Below, piece after piece: positions 1 to 10,263 of a stretch of DNA of 64,000 nt. The stretch is taken from NCBI GenBank assembly GCA_029721435.1, contig CM056574.1, positions 76,613,501 to 76,677,500 of the forward strand. The letters are read 5' to 3'. The DNA is from Gymnothorax reevesii. Lineage: Eukaryota; Chordata; Actinopteri; Anguilliformes; Muraenidae. Under the pieces are notes generated by a model. It was not told the origin of the DNA. It worked only from the letters and a program-made list of their open reading frames with translations, and did no database searches. The position numbers and the translations under genes were made by a program. Within the stretch, counting starts at the first letter, position 1. Every line of letters starts with the position of its first letter.

Positions 1-5
1 GGTCC

Positions 6-182
6 AAAACGTTGGTTTTTGTGTCGGCATCAATATTTTGTATTTTTGTGTCTTAACCGGGAATTTTATGGCGTCTTAACTGGCTATTTTTGTTGTACAA
101 TAAGAGAGTGTTAACTGGGCATTTTATAGCAACTTAAGACACAAATACAAAATCTTAATGCTGACGCCAAAACCAACGTTTT
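6..182. repeat. Fold-back MITE (inverted-repeat hairpin)
   Basis: Two arms of about 49 bp, 6-54 and 134-182, are near-perfect reverse complements; both carry AACGTTGG at the outer end and the dyad of TGTGTCTTAA at the inner end. The roughly 80-bp loop has no coding potential. This is the structure of a short non-autonomous DNA element. I cannot assign a superfamily because the outer flank lies at the window edge. Confidence 0.75.
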
Positions 183-495
183 GCCAGTGTAGCTACGGAA
201 CGAGGATTTAATTTTGGCGCTTTTGGATGCAGCCATTATCTCCATTCAACAGTAACTTAGCTCACCCTGAATCTCGTAAGTCAATTATATCGACTGTCAT
301 ATCAGCTGTCTTGTTGTCGCCTCCTACCAGAACGATCTCAGGCGCCGGTAGCAGCACCTCGCATCATTTATCACATCAAGCAACATTCACTGTCTGACAA
401 AACGATCTCTGACTAATAAAACCGTGAACTACCAGTGATTAAATGCTACGCACACACTTTACTGGGGAAAGTGGCTTATCTAACTCCAACATTAC
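183..495. other. Unassigned sequence, possibly intron of the THAP relic
   Basis: No coding frame or repeat structure is visible. It directly follows the splice donor of the minus-strand THAP exon, so it would be that exon's intron if the relic was once part of a spliced gene. Confidence 0.4.
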
Positions 496-769
496 CTGAG
501 GTAAAATGATCGGAACAGACTTTGCTGTACGGAGTAGCTTGAAGTCTCTCCTATTGATTCTAGCTAGCCACAGGTCTCTCCTCCGCTGGCTCAATTCCTC
601 TCTGTCCCTCCCAAGGACTGAATAAAAGATGGACGGCCGAGCGTCTTTTATACAGTCCTTCGTCTCTCCCCCCTCTTTTCCTCACAGTGGGTATTGCAAA
701 GAAATCTGACGCCGTTTTTTTTTTTTTCTTTCTGTAATTAGAACAGCCGTGAACCACACAGCAAACCAT
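496..769 (-). pseudogene. Decayed THAP zinc-finger exon (transposase-type)
   Basis: Read on the minus strand, this is a first exon encoding a THAP domain, the C2CH zinc-binding DNA-recognition fold found in P-element and Kolobok transposases and their host derivatives. It opens with an ATG at 769 and shows MVCCVVHGCSNYR (the first Cys pair), then SDFFAIPTV. After frame changes it shows REELSQRRRDLWLARINRRDF, with the invariant Trp, and finally KVCSDHFTSG, the Cys-x2-His pair. It ends on a consensus donor (CTCAG|GTAAT, 496/495). At least two frame shifts, one inside a short A-rich run and one before KVCSDHF, mean it cannot be read as one frame. No downstream transposase body is recognised in the window. 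It is most probably a relic of a THAP-bearing transposon in the same orientation as the dscam transcript. Confidence 0.8.
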
Positions 770-1102
770 GTTGAACCAACCAGGATTAATACGATCGCTA
801 AAGAATGCGAGGTAGAAGCCTCTCGATAGAGTCTAGTCAGGAATTTTAGTGGGGATGTCAACAATATGGCCGCATCGAACGTTGATGACGCGGATCGAAT
901 ACCATCAATACTTTGAAATTTGTTTTCCCCATAGTGTTCCTTTGTGTGTTATGAGCTTACTTCAGTAGTGCAATCATCACTCTTCTCATCTTTCTCTGTC
1001 CCTCTCCTTCTCTCTCTCTGCTAAGTGAGTAGGGCCTTGGTGTAACAATTACCCGGGTCTTTACTGTTTCTACTCAAGCAAACTGACTCAAAGTTGGCTC
1101 TT
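770..1102. other. Sequence upstream of the THAP relic
   Basis: It holds no recognisable gene. It would be the 5' UTR or promoter side of the minus-strand THAP exon. A pyrimidine-rich run (ctttctctgtccctctcctt, 991-1010) and one ATGACG-type site are the only notable features. Confidence 0.35.
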
Positions 1103-1508
1103 AGATGTGATATGATTCTGATTCAGCCTTGCCATGTTCCTGATCTGATTGCCAAGTGTATATATTTGATTTTTGCTATGTCTGACTATTCTTGAAATGT
1201 GTATTGTGAATTTGCTACTCAGATTTATTCATGCATTGTTTTAGTTTTGTTTTTCCATGTTTTACTTTTTACCATAGTTTTACTTCGGTCCATGTTTTTG
1301 CTTATACCATGCTTTGCACTTTGTCTGCCCCTGTCTGGTCTTTGGTCTTGTCATTGCTCACAGCCCCAGTACTGCGTGCCACTCCTTCGGGTGATTTAAC
1401 GTTGTCTGGATTTCAACCTTCCTGCCAATCTCGTTTACTTCCGTCACCTTGCTTTTTCTATATTGCTAACCAATAATAACAGTTTGTTGTTTTTGTTAAA
1501 TTACTAAC

Positions 1509-2001
1509 TGTTATGGCCCCAATTTGTTATTACATATATGACAGCAAGGGATGACAGACACAATTTAAAAACTTAAAAGTGTTTGGTTGTATTAAATGTG
1601 TTTAACTAAACTACTATCTACTCTACTGACCAAGATTGATATATACAACGAAAAAAATATTTACAGTCCTTTTGGTTGGGTTGCTTGGTGATGTTCCCGG
1701 TGAGGAAAATTCTCCAACACAGGCAAATATCCACAAGAAACTTCACAGGTCATGAAAAGAGTGACAGGTCTGGTCAAATATATCCTTCTGCTTGCAATTT
1801 CTCCTACTACTCCACGCCCTCAATTTTCCTCCTTATATACTCTTTTGCAGACCCCTCCCACATTTCGACCTCTTTTTTTTTTTCTCTGGGACTTGTCCCA
1901 GACATGCCCAAGACATGCCCAAACCTAGCTCCAGTCTGGGCTTAACATAAGAAAGGTCAATACTGCCATCTAGTGGCTTCTATTCGCATTACATAACCAA
2001 G
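1509..2001. mobile_element. Short insertion inside solo LTR copy 1
   Basis: Comparison with the LTR copy at 21490-22606 shows that about 490 bp beginning TGTTATGGCC and ending near CATAACCAAG are extra here. The same six bases actaac occur on both sides (1503-1508 and 2002-2007), as expected for a target duplication. Its ends are weak inverted repeats (GTTATG / CATAAC). No coding sequence was seen. Exact ends and class are uncertain. Confidence 0.5.
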
Positions 2002-2436
2002 ACTAACATTGTTTATAATACTAACTTACTAATGAGCACTAGGGATTGTATAGCTGCACTTACTAATTGATTAACAAGCTCTCAGCATTCGCCCTGTTCT
2101 AGTCTCCGCCTCTTGTCTTTCCCTAATCTTCTCTACTGCGTTTCTGTGGGTTCTCCACATCTGCTCATGCAATCCTTTCTCTTAGTATCTAGGCACATTA
2201 GACTGGAGCTGTGTATTTGTCTATAGGATTGTCCCGTGATCCCTGTCCGCGTTTTGGTTTCTGCTAACTTCATGTGATCAGGTTCTCCCTAATGTGTTGC
2301 TCCCTTGTAATCAGTCTGACTGCCTGCACCTGAATTTTGTTATGTGATCTCCCAGAAGTGTATATTAGGTGTCTCTCCATAGCACTTCGTCAGATCGTTC
2401 TCCCTTATTTGCTTGTGCCACGTTCATTTTCACCTA

Positions 2437-2521
2437 GTTAGGGCCCGAGCACCGACCGGTGCCAGGGCCCGGAACGGGTCCTGGCACCGAAGGTGCGAGG
2501 AACCTATTGTTTTTGATGGGA

Positions 2522-2563
<42 letters not shown>

Positions 2564-5228
2564 TTCTTCTTCTTTTTATTCTGATGCGAGAACGCATTTT
2601 TGAGAGCTTTGCCATGCACGAAAACTCACAAAAATTTGCCCACACGTCAGTCGTGGTGAAAATTGCAAAGTATTATATATTTTGTGCTTGGACATGCCCT
2701 GGTGGCTCTATAGCGCCACCAAACAAGCTGCCATTTTGGAAGGCACTTGCTCGGATTCTAATGAAATTTTATAGGGTCATAGTAGTCATCATAAATTTTT
2801 TTGACAGCGCCCTCTTGACACGGCCATGTTGAATTAAAAGTGCTTGAATGTTCATTAAATTTGGTCTGATCATTACATTTGTTTTTTTGGGCAATGCTTA
2901 TTTTTTTGAAATTTTTTTGCCCAACAGGAAGTGAGCTATGAGCCATTTCCTGCGTTTTTTCAGATTTTACGAACACATTTTTGAGGGCCTTATCATACTC
3001 GAAAACAGACCAAACTTGGCTTATTGAATAAAAATATTAAGTTCTTTGATTCCATATCTCATTTGGCAGTGGGTGAGTCATGGTAGCTCTATAGCGCCCC
3101 CTAATACATAATTGCATTTTTGAGGGCATCAGCATGCTCGAAAACTCACAAAACTTTGCAAACATATTAAGCTAGTCATACTCTTTACTAGGATATAGGG
3201 TTTACAGATAAATGTGGCAAAATTGCATTACAGCGCCACCTAGAAAATTTCAAAGAAGCAGTCCTCGCAGCGTGTTTAACCTACATGTACAAAATTCGGT
3301 GGACATGTGTATTATGCCAAGCCCTAAAAAAAAGTCTCTTGGTGCCATCACATAGACTCAACAGGAAGTCCGCCATTTTTAATTGAATTTGCAAATTTTT
3401 TAAATTTTTTGCCATTCACAGGCGTCGTACTTTAACGAACTCCTCCTAGAGATTTTATCCAATCAATTTAAAATTTTGCATATGACATCTAAAGACCTTG
3501 TCGATGTCAAATTGCGAAGCTTTTTTGGATTCATCGAACTTTGTATCCGTGGCGTTGCGGCAAATTTCGATACTCCGCCATGAAACAGGAAGTTGGTTTT
3601 ATGCGCGTATGCTTTCTAAAATTTGCCCGAAACTTTACAGGCTTAATAAGAGTCGACTTCCAAATATACCTTTATGTTGATATTGGATTGGGTGTGGTCA
3701 GGTGGCTCCACAGCGCCCTCTTGACACGGCCATGTTGAATTAAAAGTGCTTGAATGTTCATGAAATTTGGTCTGATCATTACATTTGTTTTTTTGGGCAA
3801 TGCTTATTTTTTTGAAATTTTTCGGCCAAACAGGAAGTGAGCTATGAGCCATTTCTTGCGTTATTCCAAATTTTACGAACACACGTTTGAAGCCTTTAGC
3901 ATACTCGAAAACTCGAAAAACTTTGCAAAAATTATAATTGTCTGATTTTCTCCAATTTGAGACAGATATTGGCAGTAAATGTGGCATAATGGCTCTATAG
4001 CGCCCCCAATCAGATTTTTAAAAGAATTGCCCTTTTGAGGGTCTCAGCATGCTCAAAAACTCACAAAATTTTGTACCCTTCTAAAAACCATCATTCCTGT
4101 TACACTGATAAAAAAATACATATAGAGTTGGCAAAAATGGCATTAACGCGCCCCCTGGAAAATTTCAAATAAGCAGCCCTCGCATCGTGGTTGACCTGCA
4201 TGTATGAAATTCGGTGGACATGTAGAATATCCTGAGACCTCAAAAAAAGTCACTTGGTGCCATGACCTAGACTCACAAGGAAGTTCGCCATTTTTAATTG
4301 AAATTTCAACTTTTTTACATTTTTCGCCATTCGCAGGTGTCGTACTTTAACAAACTCCTCCTAGAGATTTTATCCGATCAACTTAAAATTTGGTGAATAG
4401 TATCTCAAGACGTTGCCGATGTTAAATTGCGAAGCTTTTTTGGGCTCATCGAACGATGCATCCGTGGCGTCGCGGCGAATTTTGATGTCCCGCCATGAAA
4501 CAGGAAGTTGCTTTTAGTCCCACATCCTTTGTGGGATTTGCCTATAACTTTCCAAGCTTGATAAAATTGTCCTCCCAAGTATCAATTTATGTAAATATTA
4601 GATCGAGAGGTACCAGGTGGCTCCACAGCGCCCTCTAGATATGGCCATGTTAAGATAAAAGTGCTTGAATGTTCATGAAATTTGGTGTGATCATTGCATT
4701 CGTCATTCTCCGCAATTGTTAATTTTTGAAATTTTTTTGCCAAACAGGAAGTGAGCTATGAGCCATTTCCTGCGTATCTCCAAATTTTACGAAAACACAT
4801 TTTAAGGCCTTAGAATGCTCCAAAACTTGCAAAAACCTTGCAAAAATTGAAAATGTCTTATTCTCTTCAATTTCATCCATCAATTGGCACTAAATGTGGC
4901 ATTTTGGCTCTATAGCGCCCCCAATAATATTAATAAAAGAATTGCTGTTTTGGAAGTCTAAACATGCTGGAAAATTAAAAAAAATCAACACACTCATGGA
5001 GCTCGATATTACGATTACTATGTTGTAGATTTTGCGCACAGGCATGTCAAAATGGTTTCATAGCGCCCTCCAGAAAATTTTTGCACTCCACTCAGGAAAC
5101 CACATTGTATGCGGTCCAGCAGTGTCCAATGGCTCTGAATGGACACCTGCACCCATCAAGATCTGGCTGCCACCCCAACGTGCACGAGGGGTGCGAGGGC
5201 CCTTTCAACGCTGCTTGCAGCTTTAATT
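2437..5228 (+). repeat. 'gcgccc' dispersed repeat, copy 1, with ~0.9-kb internal tandem units
   Basis: This is a dispersed repeat beginning TTAGGGCCCGAGC, followed by an (ATT)n tract at about 2526-2562, and ending with GCTGCTTGCAGCTTTAATT. A second copy with the same head and tail lies at 18402-22778. The body is a degenerate tandem of about 910-bp units: the landmark 'gcgccctcttgacacggcc' or its variant occurs near 2806, 3714 and 4627, each time followed by 'atgttgaattaaaagtgctt' or a close variant. The body is full of short phrases such as 'tagcgcc' and 'acaggaagt'. No significant coding frame exists; ORFs here are low-complexity or shadow frames. It was inserted into solo LTR copy 1, so it is the younger of the two. 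I cannot name its superfamily. Confidence 0.75.
2526..2572. repeat. (ATT)n/(CTT)n microsatellite
   Basis: About a dozen ATT triplets run into CTT triplets, just inside the head of the 'gcgccc' repeat. The second copy has the same tract in the same place (18456-18480, 18550-18580), so it belongs to the element. Confidence 0.9.
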
Positions 5229-5759
5229 CTAATTGTGATTATCTTTCTGACTGTACCGTCCTTGATTATCGATTTTTGCCTACTCCCTGTACTTCGCCGC
5301 CTTCTTGTTACCAAACCTTTTTTTGTACGAGACTGATTTTTCTGATTGGTGCCCTGGTTACGAATTCGGATTTCACCCTTTGGTTTCTGATTTTGGATTG
5401 AGGACTTTGTACCATTGCCTGCTCTGTTGGGGGTTTCCCCCATTCAGAAATAAAGCCTCCTTTTTGTATTTTACTGGTTCTTGCTTGTGGTCCCTTTTGT
5501 AATCCTCACAAGATGGCTGGGCAACATTTAGGTTTTCAAAAAAATCATTAACTGTGAATTGATTTTCTGATTTTAAAACTTTGCTTTGTATGCAGTGGTA
5601 TTTCCTTCAGGAAATGCATTTCTAGTTTTTTTTTCTATTATACTGAACCAAAATTCTTCAGGAAAAAAAAATAGGAGCAAGGGTCTTGTAGCTTACCAGC
5701 GAGCAGTCTTATTGCAATGATACAAGTTATGAAAATTTCATGCGAAGTTTGACATTTGA

Positions 5760-6016
5760 ATCAATGAAAATCAATGTCCAGGTCACTAAATAAAAGTTCA
5801 CATACATTTATAAGACCTTCTGTAATACAATCCTAAGCTCTGAAACAGTTTTGGTGATACAAGTCATTAAAATATGTCAATATATATTCAATCTGTCAAT
5901 TGTGAACTTTAAAGATCACAGAATGTCAAGTTGTGGTCAGCAAATGGATTTCATATATGACTTTCTAAATGTCTCCATCCAAACCTTAGCTCAATCTGTG
6001 ACCATTTTGAGGATAC
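5760..6016 (+). repeat. Partial copy of the AGGTCA tandem repeat family
   Basis: Phrases shared with the array at 16780-17760 are visible here: 'cctaagctctgaaacag', 'gatacaagtcatt', 'gacttt' followed by 'ctaaatgtctccatcc', and 'agctcaatctgtgacc'. It is degenerate and truncated, with about two units left. Confidence 0.55.
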
Positions 6017-6022
6017 AAGCAG

Positions 6023-7485
6023 TGCTTTAAGTGGGCCGGTACGCACCGGTACGGAGTACCGGCACTTCTAGATTTTAGCCCCTGGCGTACCGGGACTTTT
6101 TAGGGCATACTGGGACTTCACACGAGCTCGTAGTACCCTGTCCTGCTCTATTTCTCTCTAGGCGATTCATGATCTGATGGCTATACTACATTACCCACTG
6201 TGCACTAGTACGCGCCGCATGTCGTCCCTTTACTCGCCGTTCACTCGCAAGGAGATCTCAAGGAGGAGGAGGCGTGGCAGGTCTTTCAAACATTATTTGA
6301 GCGAGCCGCATGATACATTGGCAGTCTCATCGCGAACGATCGATGGCAAGTAGCATGCGATGTTGGCTACAGATTGGACTCATTGTGGAATGGGTGTTGC
6401 TGCGGAGAGACGGGTTTTAGCTGTCCTAACTACCAAGCTAATTTGGTGGGGGTGTTTGTAATCATGCTAGCTAGCTACTTGCCAACACTTGGAAATTGAT
6501 CATCTTTGATATTATTACTGCTTCAAATGTTTACCGGCACTTTCGCCACGCGATGGCAAGCATAGCTGAGTTCAATGATAACTTGCATGCCAGATAATGT
6601 TTCAAACTATTAACTTTCATGGAATCAATATTAATCCTCAAAATACCCACAACCAAATACATTAACTAGTGCCAGCTGGCTAGAGAACAGAAAAGACGAG
6701 TTTACTGTTCGCCCATCCACATTACATTGTGTCACGTCCTTTCGACAAATAACTAATTCATAATGGTGTTTGTAGGCCATTCATCAGCAATTCGTCGTCA
6801 TTACTCAATGCACCCAATCGGCCGCTCTAACGTTGAGTGTGATGAGTAAAAACACTCCCAACAACTTTATCATCGAACGGTGTCATGCAAAATAACCCAT
6901 TGATTCTTATTCTTATATGCACTCCAGTTATATATGTGTTGAAAATACGGCACTAGACCCTTTAATTTAAAAGAAAATGGCTCAGATTTCTCCATTCTAT
7001 TCATTGGAGTGACACACCCCCATCTGAAATGAAACGTCTGCGGGTGAGTTTATTAAAAGATAGATTTTTGTTCTGGCGCCGACACTGAAAAGCCCCTGCC
7101 TTTATTTAAATAAAAGCGTTAATATAAGTTTGCTCGATAAAGATGAGCCGAGTCGTTGTCACGGCACCTGTTAGCCTAAAAATTACTGATGTCGGCAGAA
7201 GTATAACTATCAGTCCATGAAATTTTTTTTTCTTTTTCCAGCGGATATTCTAGTTACAACATGATTGAACTAGCAAAGCAGTTTTGTGTTGCTATGTGCG
7301 GTATTTATTCAGTTTTGGGATATGACGATGTGTAGAAAACGAGCCCAAATTGGCTGGCTCACAAGGACTAGTTAACGTCAGAACTCATGTATTTCCACGG
7401 ATACGGAGAGAATACTTGCAAAAAAAAACTTTTATATTGATGCCCATAGTATGAATAAATTTTGATTATACATTTTATTTTAGTG
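6023..7485. other. Unassigned; begins with a CAGTG..GGCCGGTAC terminus-like sequence
   Basis: The stretch begins CAGTGCTTTAAGTGGGCCGG and a nested dyad of ggtacgcaccggtac follows. This looks like a hAT-type 5' terminus, but no matching right terminus was found downstream, so only a fragment is supported. The remainder (about 6540-7485) shows no coding frame, tandem repeat or long dyad. Confidence 0.4.
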
Positions 7486-7489
7486 GTAA

Positions 7490-7636
7490 TAGTGGTATAA
7501 TCGCATTATTACACCGGAGGGTGTGCTTGACCGTCATTCTTGTCACTTCAGTGATAATGGAACGAGGCGCTGGCCGCGTCACTGTCGTGACAAGAATGAC
7601 GGTCAAACACACCCTCGCGTGTAATAATGCTTAATT
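7490..7636. repeat. Fold-back MITE
   Basis: Arms of about 44 bp at 7503-7547 and 7588-7631 are near-perfect reverse complements (outer gcattattaca, inner cattcttgtcac) around a 40-bp loop. It is a short non-autonomous element, probably one of the TA-duplicating type, but the class is not determined. Confidence 0.75.
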
Positions 7637-7697
7637 AACATTAGCACCTATTTATGTGGCCAAGCGGCAAAAGTCACCAGCAACATTAAGGCTGAAC

Positions 7698-8330
7698 CAG
7701 TGTTGCCAGATGGGAAATGTGCAACTATCGCACCAACACCTCAAAATTATCGTATTTTGGGAGAAATTATCGTACACAAACAAAACGCATACAATATAAC
7801 CATTTTAGTGGTATTTTAATTTGAAAAGTGATTCATTACATTTTTTTAAACAGTAATTAACTAGTAGGCTAGGTAAACTATGGCACAAAAAGAACGCAAA
7901 TGCAGGCTATTACATCCAGAGTAGAAAGTTTTTTTTTTTTTTTTTTTTTTTTCCGGTGAAGGGACCCAAACGTGTTAATTAGGACTACCCGATTAGACAG
8001 ATTCGAATTCAACCTCGAGGTCGCTGTCGTCACCCGATGCCTTGGCCGCTTGTGCAGATGTTGTCGGTTGAGGAATCATACTGTCACGGTACAGTGATGG
8101 TGAGGGGGCTGGGCTAATTACGTATGTGTGCGTGCACAGTCAAACCAGTCAACATTACAGGTTAGTTGTCACAGGCCCGCTGGGAGGCGGGCCCGAGAAT
8201 TGGGGACTCACTCATTGCTTTGTATGTATGTATCATTGCTTTTGTATTTTTTCACATTATTGATCGTACATCGTACACAGGGCCAAACTATCGTACAAAT
8301 ACGATAATTATCGTACATCTGGCAACACTA
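7698..8330. mobile_element. Non-autonomous hAT element
   Basis: It has inverted termini CAGTGTTGCCAGATG (7698) and CATCTGGCAACACTA (ending 8330), flanked by an 8-bp target duplication matching 7 of 8 bases (ggctgaac 7690-7697, ggctgagc 8331-8338). The 8-bp duplication and CAGTG start are the hAT signature. The inside has a poly-T tract (7927-7952) and no transposase frame. Repeated 'ttatcgta' motifs lie near both ends, as subterminal repeats of hAT elements often do. Confidence 0.8.
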
Positions 8331-8338
8331 GGCTGAGC

Positions 8339-8719
8339 AGAGTTAAATATTTCAGCCCCACCTTTCGGGGGCTTTCGCTAATCACCTTTTCAGACTATTA
8401 TCAAATAACTTCCGAAATAAGCAGTTTTCACGAATCTGTAGATTTATTAAATGTTCATTTCAAAGTACAAATGAAACAAATTAATTAAATCAATGGCCTA
8501 GGCACAAAAGATAGCCAGAGTAATGTTTTCAGTGATGAGGTATTTTTCATTTGAGCACACGCTACCCGTACTGTCTTGCTCATTTGAGAACGATCTAAAC
8601 GTGTAACTGACCAATCAGATTGCTCGGTTGGATCTACATGTTGTAGCCTATAATATGGGAAACTGGAGAGTGTGGTGCACTGACACCATATTGGGTTTTT
8701 CAACTATTAGCCAGCTGGC
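8339..8719. other. Unassigned sequence before the hAT transposase fragment
   Basis: I see no gene, dyad or tandem repeat here. It could be the upstream part of the element carrying the transposase fragment at 8720. Confidence 0.35.
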
Positions 8720-9326
8720 ATGATTATAAAAGTGGCTGATGACTTAGTCAAAAATATTCGAAAATTGTGTGGATTGATTGATTGAATCCACCACAATCAG
8801 TGGAAAGTCTGCGTTGGTGGTGTGTTTGTGGTCAGCTATTACCAATGCACAGCCAGACACAATATTTTTTGACCTGCTTGAGTTGGATGGGACCACAGCA
8901 AATGATATAACAGAGAAACTCCCAGCATATCTTCATAAAAATGGCTTTGATGACTACTTCTTGCGTGAGTGTTTCGTGGCATTTGTATGTGATGGAGCAT
9001 CAGTAATGCCGAACAGAAGAGTTGCTGCCCAACTTTGTACCAGATTTCCAGACCTGTTTGTGTGGCACTGCTCAAATCATCATCTGGAATTGGCAGTTGG
9101 CGATGTTCTCAAGGAGGTTGGTGGACTTGACCATAGTAAGATTTTCTTTGACAAGCTCTACTCTCTAGGCTACATCATGCTTCACCCAAAGACCCAAGAG
9201 AACTGTGTCATTGTGCACAGAGTGTTGGGCAACATCTCCTCTCAATTGGACGCGTTTTGTTGGCAGATCATTAATAGATGGATTTTACCAAGAATCTACT
9301 TGTTAAAACTCATAGTGGAGTTTTAA
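8720..9326 (+). pseudogene. hAT transposase-like fragment (KIAA1586/ZMYM type)
   Basis: It encodes part of a hAT-type transposase core of the kind domesticated in KIAA1586/ZNF862-like proteins. Visible blocks are KVADDLVKNIRKLC (8732 on), ESTTISGKSALVVC, AFVCDGASVM, AAQLCTRFPDLFVWHCSNHH and LELAVGDVLKEVGG. The motif CDGASVM contains an expected RNase H-fold Asp. A one-base insertion in the gatt-gatt run near 8780-8787 separates the first block from the second. Another frame change near 9170-9200 ends homology in the long frame; the continuation (LCHCAQSVGQHLLSIGRVL) is readable in a different frame. The family is normally 500-700 residues; only about 180 remain. N-terminal zinc finger and C-terminal dimerisation parts are absent, so it is a dead fragment. 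Confidence 0.85.
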
Positions 9327-9454
9327 AACAATTTTTCTTAAACTCAGCATCATGTTCTAGTATTTGAATGTATCACTTAATGATCTGCTGGTACCGACCA
9401 CCCACCGTCTAATTTACCTCCCAACAGTTGAAAAGGGGGAGTCCGGCACTTCTT

Positions 9455-9757
9455 TTTTTTTCCACTTAAAGCACTGGATACAAGTCATCGTTATTTCACT
9501 TAAAGCCTTAAATGATTTGGTCCCAGAATATCTTAGTGCACTTCTCATTCCTTTCCCCTCCAAGATTACTTCGTTCACAAGGTGCTGGATATTTGAAAAT
9601 TCCAACTATATCTAGAGTTACATCTGGAGGGAGAGCATTCTCCTACAAAGCCCCAATCTTGTGGAACAATCTCCCAACGGACATTCGGGCCTCAGACACA
9701 GTCTCTGTGTTCAAGAGTAGGCTAAAAACTTACCTTTTTAGTCAAGCCTATGATTAG
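9455..9757 (+). pseudogene. LINE reverse transcriptase C-terminus (frameshifted)
   Basis: The first frame reads KALNDLVPEYLSALLIPF; a one-base shift near 9556 leads to LRSQGAGYLKIPTISRV, then GRAFSYKAPILWNNLPTDIR and FKSRLKTYLFSQAYD, with a stop at 9755. The signature 'R-x-F-x-x-x-A-P-x-L-W-N-x-L-P' is the conserved C-terminal domain of Jockey/CR1/L2/Rex-clade RT proteins. The polymerase active-site region (YxDD) lies upstream of the truncation and is not present. Confidence 0.85.
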
Positions 9758-9858
9758 ATCATGATTAGATCATTATGTATAAAACATTACTTGGCTCGGA
9801 TGGGACTGACTAAAACCTAGTTGATGGGTTCATAAGATATTGGAAGCCTGAGTTAAGT

Positions 9859-10263
9859 AAATCCATGTGGAACCGGTGGCACTGAGCATGCATTAACGGT
9901 GCCAGTGGGGCTTGTTACAGCCTTAGTCACCGGGGAGGTCCATATGGTACTGGTGTAGTGTTACGCAAATCCATGTGGAACCGGTGGCACTGAGATAGCA
10001 CTTACACGGCACCGGTGGGGCTTGCTACGACCTTAGTCACTGGGTAGGTCCACATGGTGTTGGTGGTATCTGATTGAAAAATTACGCAGCCTTGGTCGGA
10101 TGGAATTCAGGGCCTCTGCGCTGCATTAAATGGATGAAGGTTACTAGCTTTTGGTCGTTAAAATTGCCTAAATCCATGTGGAACCGGTGTCAGTGAGATT
10201 GCACTTACACGGCACCAGTGGGGCTTGCTATAGCCTTAGTCACCGGGGAGGTCCATATGGTAC
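9859..10263 (+). repeat. Three copies of a ~100-bp module in the LINE 3' UTR
   Basis: The module starts 'aaatccatgtggaaccggtg' and ends 'aggtccatatggtact' or similar. Copies lie at about 9859-9956, 9966-10063 and 10169-10265. Each is internally dyadic: 'ccatgtggaaccggtg' near the start pairs loosely with 'caccggggaggtcca' near the end, so the RNA could fold into three hairpins. Confidence 0.75.

Larger units (their letters stand above)
1108..5510 (+). mobile_element. Solo LTR, family A copy 1, split by two insertions
   Basis: The LTR starts TGATATGATTC at 1108 and ends CTCACA at 5510, and is flanked by perfect 5-bp target duplications agatg (1103-1107 and 5511-5515). It aligns by eye through its length with the second copy at 21490-22606: the shared block TTCGGGTGA(T/C)TTAA near 1388, the block around actaacttactaa near 2020, and the tail beyond 5229. 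No internal gag-pol lies inside, so it is a solo LTR left by LTR-LTR recombination. It is interrupted by an insertion at 1509-2001 and by the 'gcgccc' repeat at 2437-5228, so those two arrived later. The polyadenylation-type aataaa near 5450 suggests plus-strand sense. The superfamily is not proven; a 5-bp duplication with TG..CA ends fits Ty3/Gypsy, Copia or BEL. Confidence 0.85.

Noticed and set aside
2413..2832. 139-residue plus-strand frame with a poly-Ile stretch
   Set aside because: It is a translation of the (ATT)n tract in the head of the 'gcgccc' repeat and has no domain or splice context.
3643..3987. 114-residue minus-strand frame
   Set aside because: It lies wholly inside the tandem units of a non-coding repeat; other units do not preserve it.
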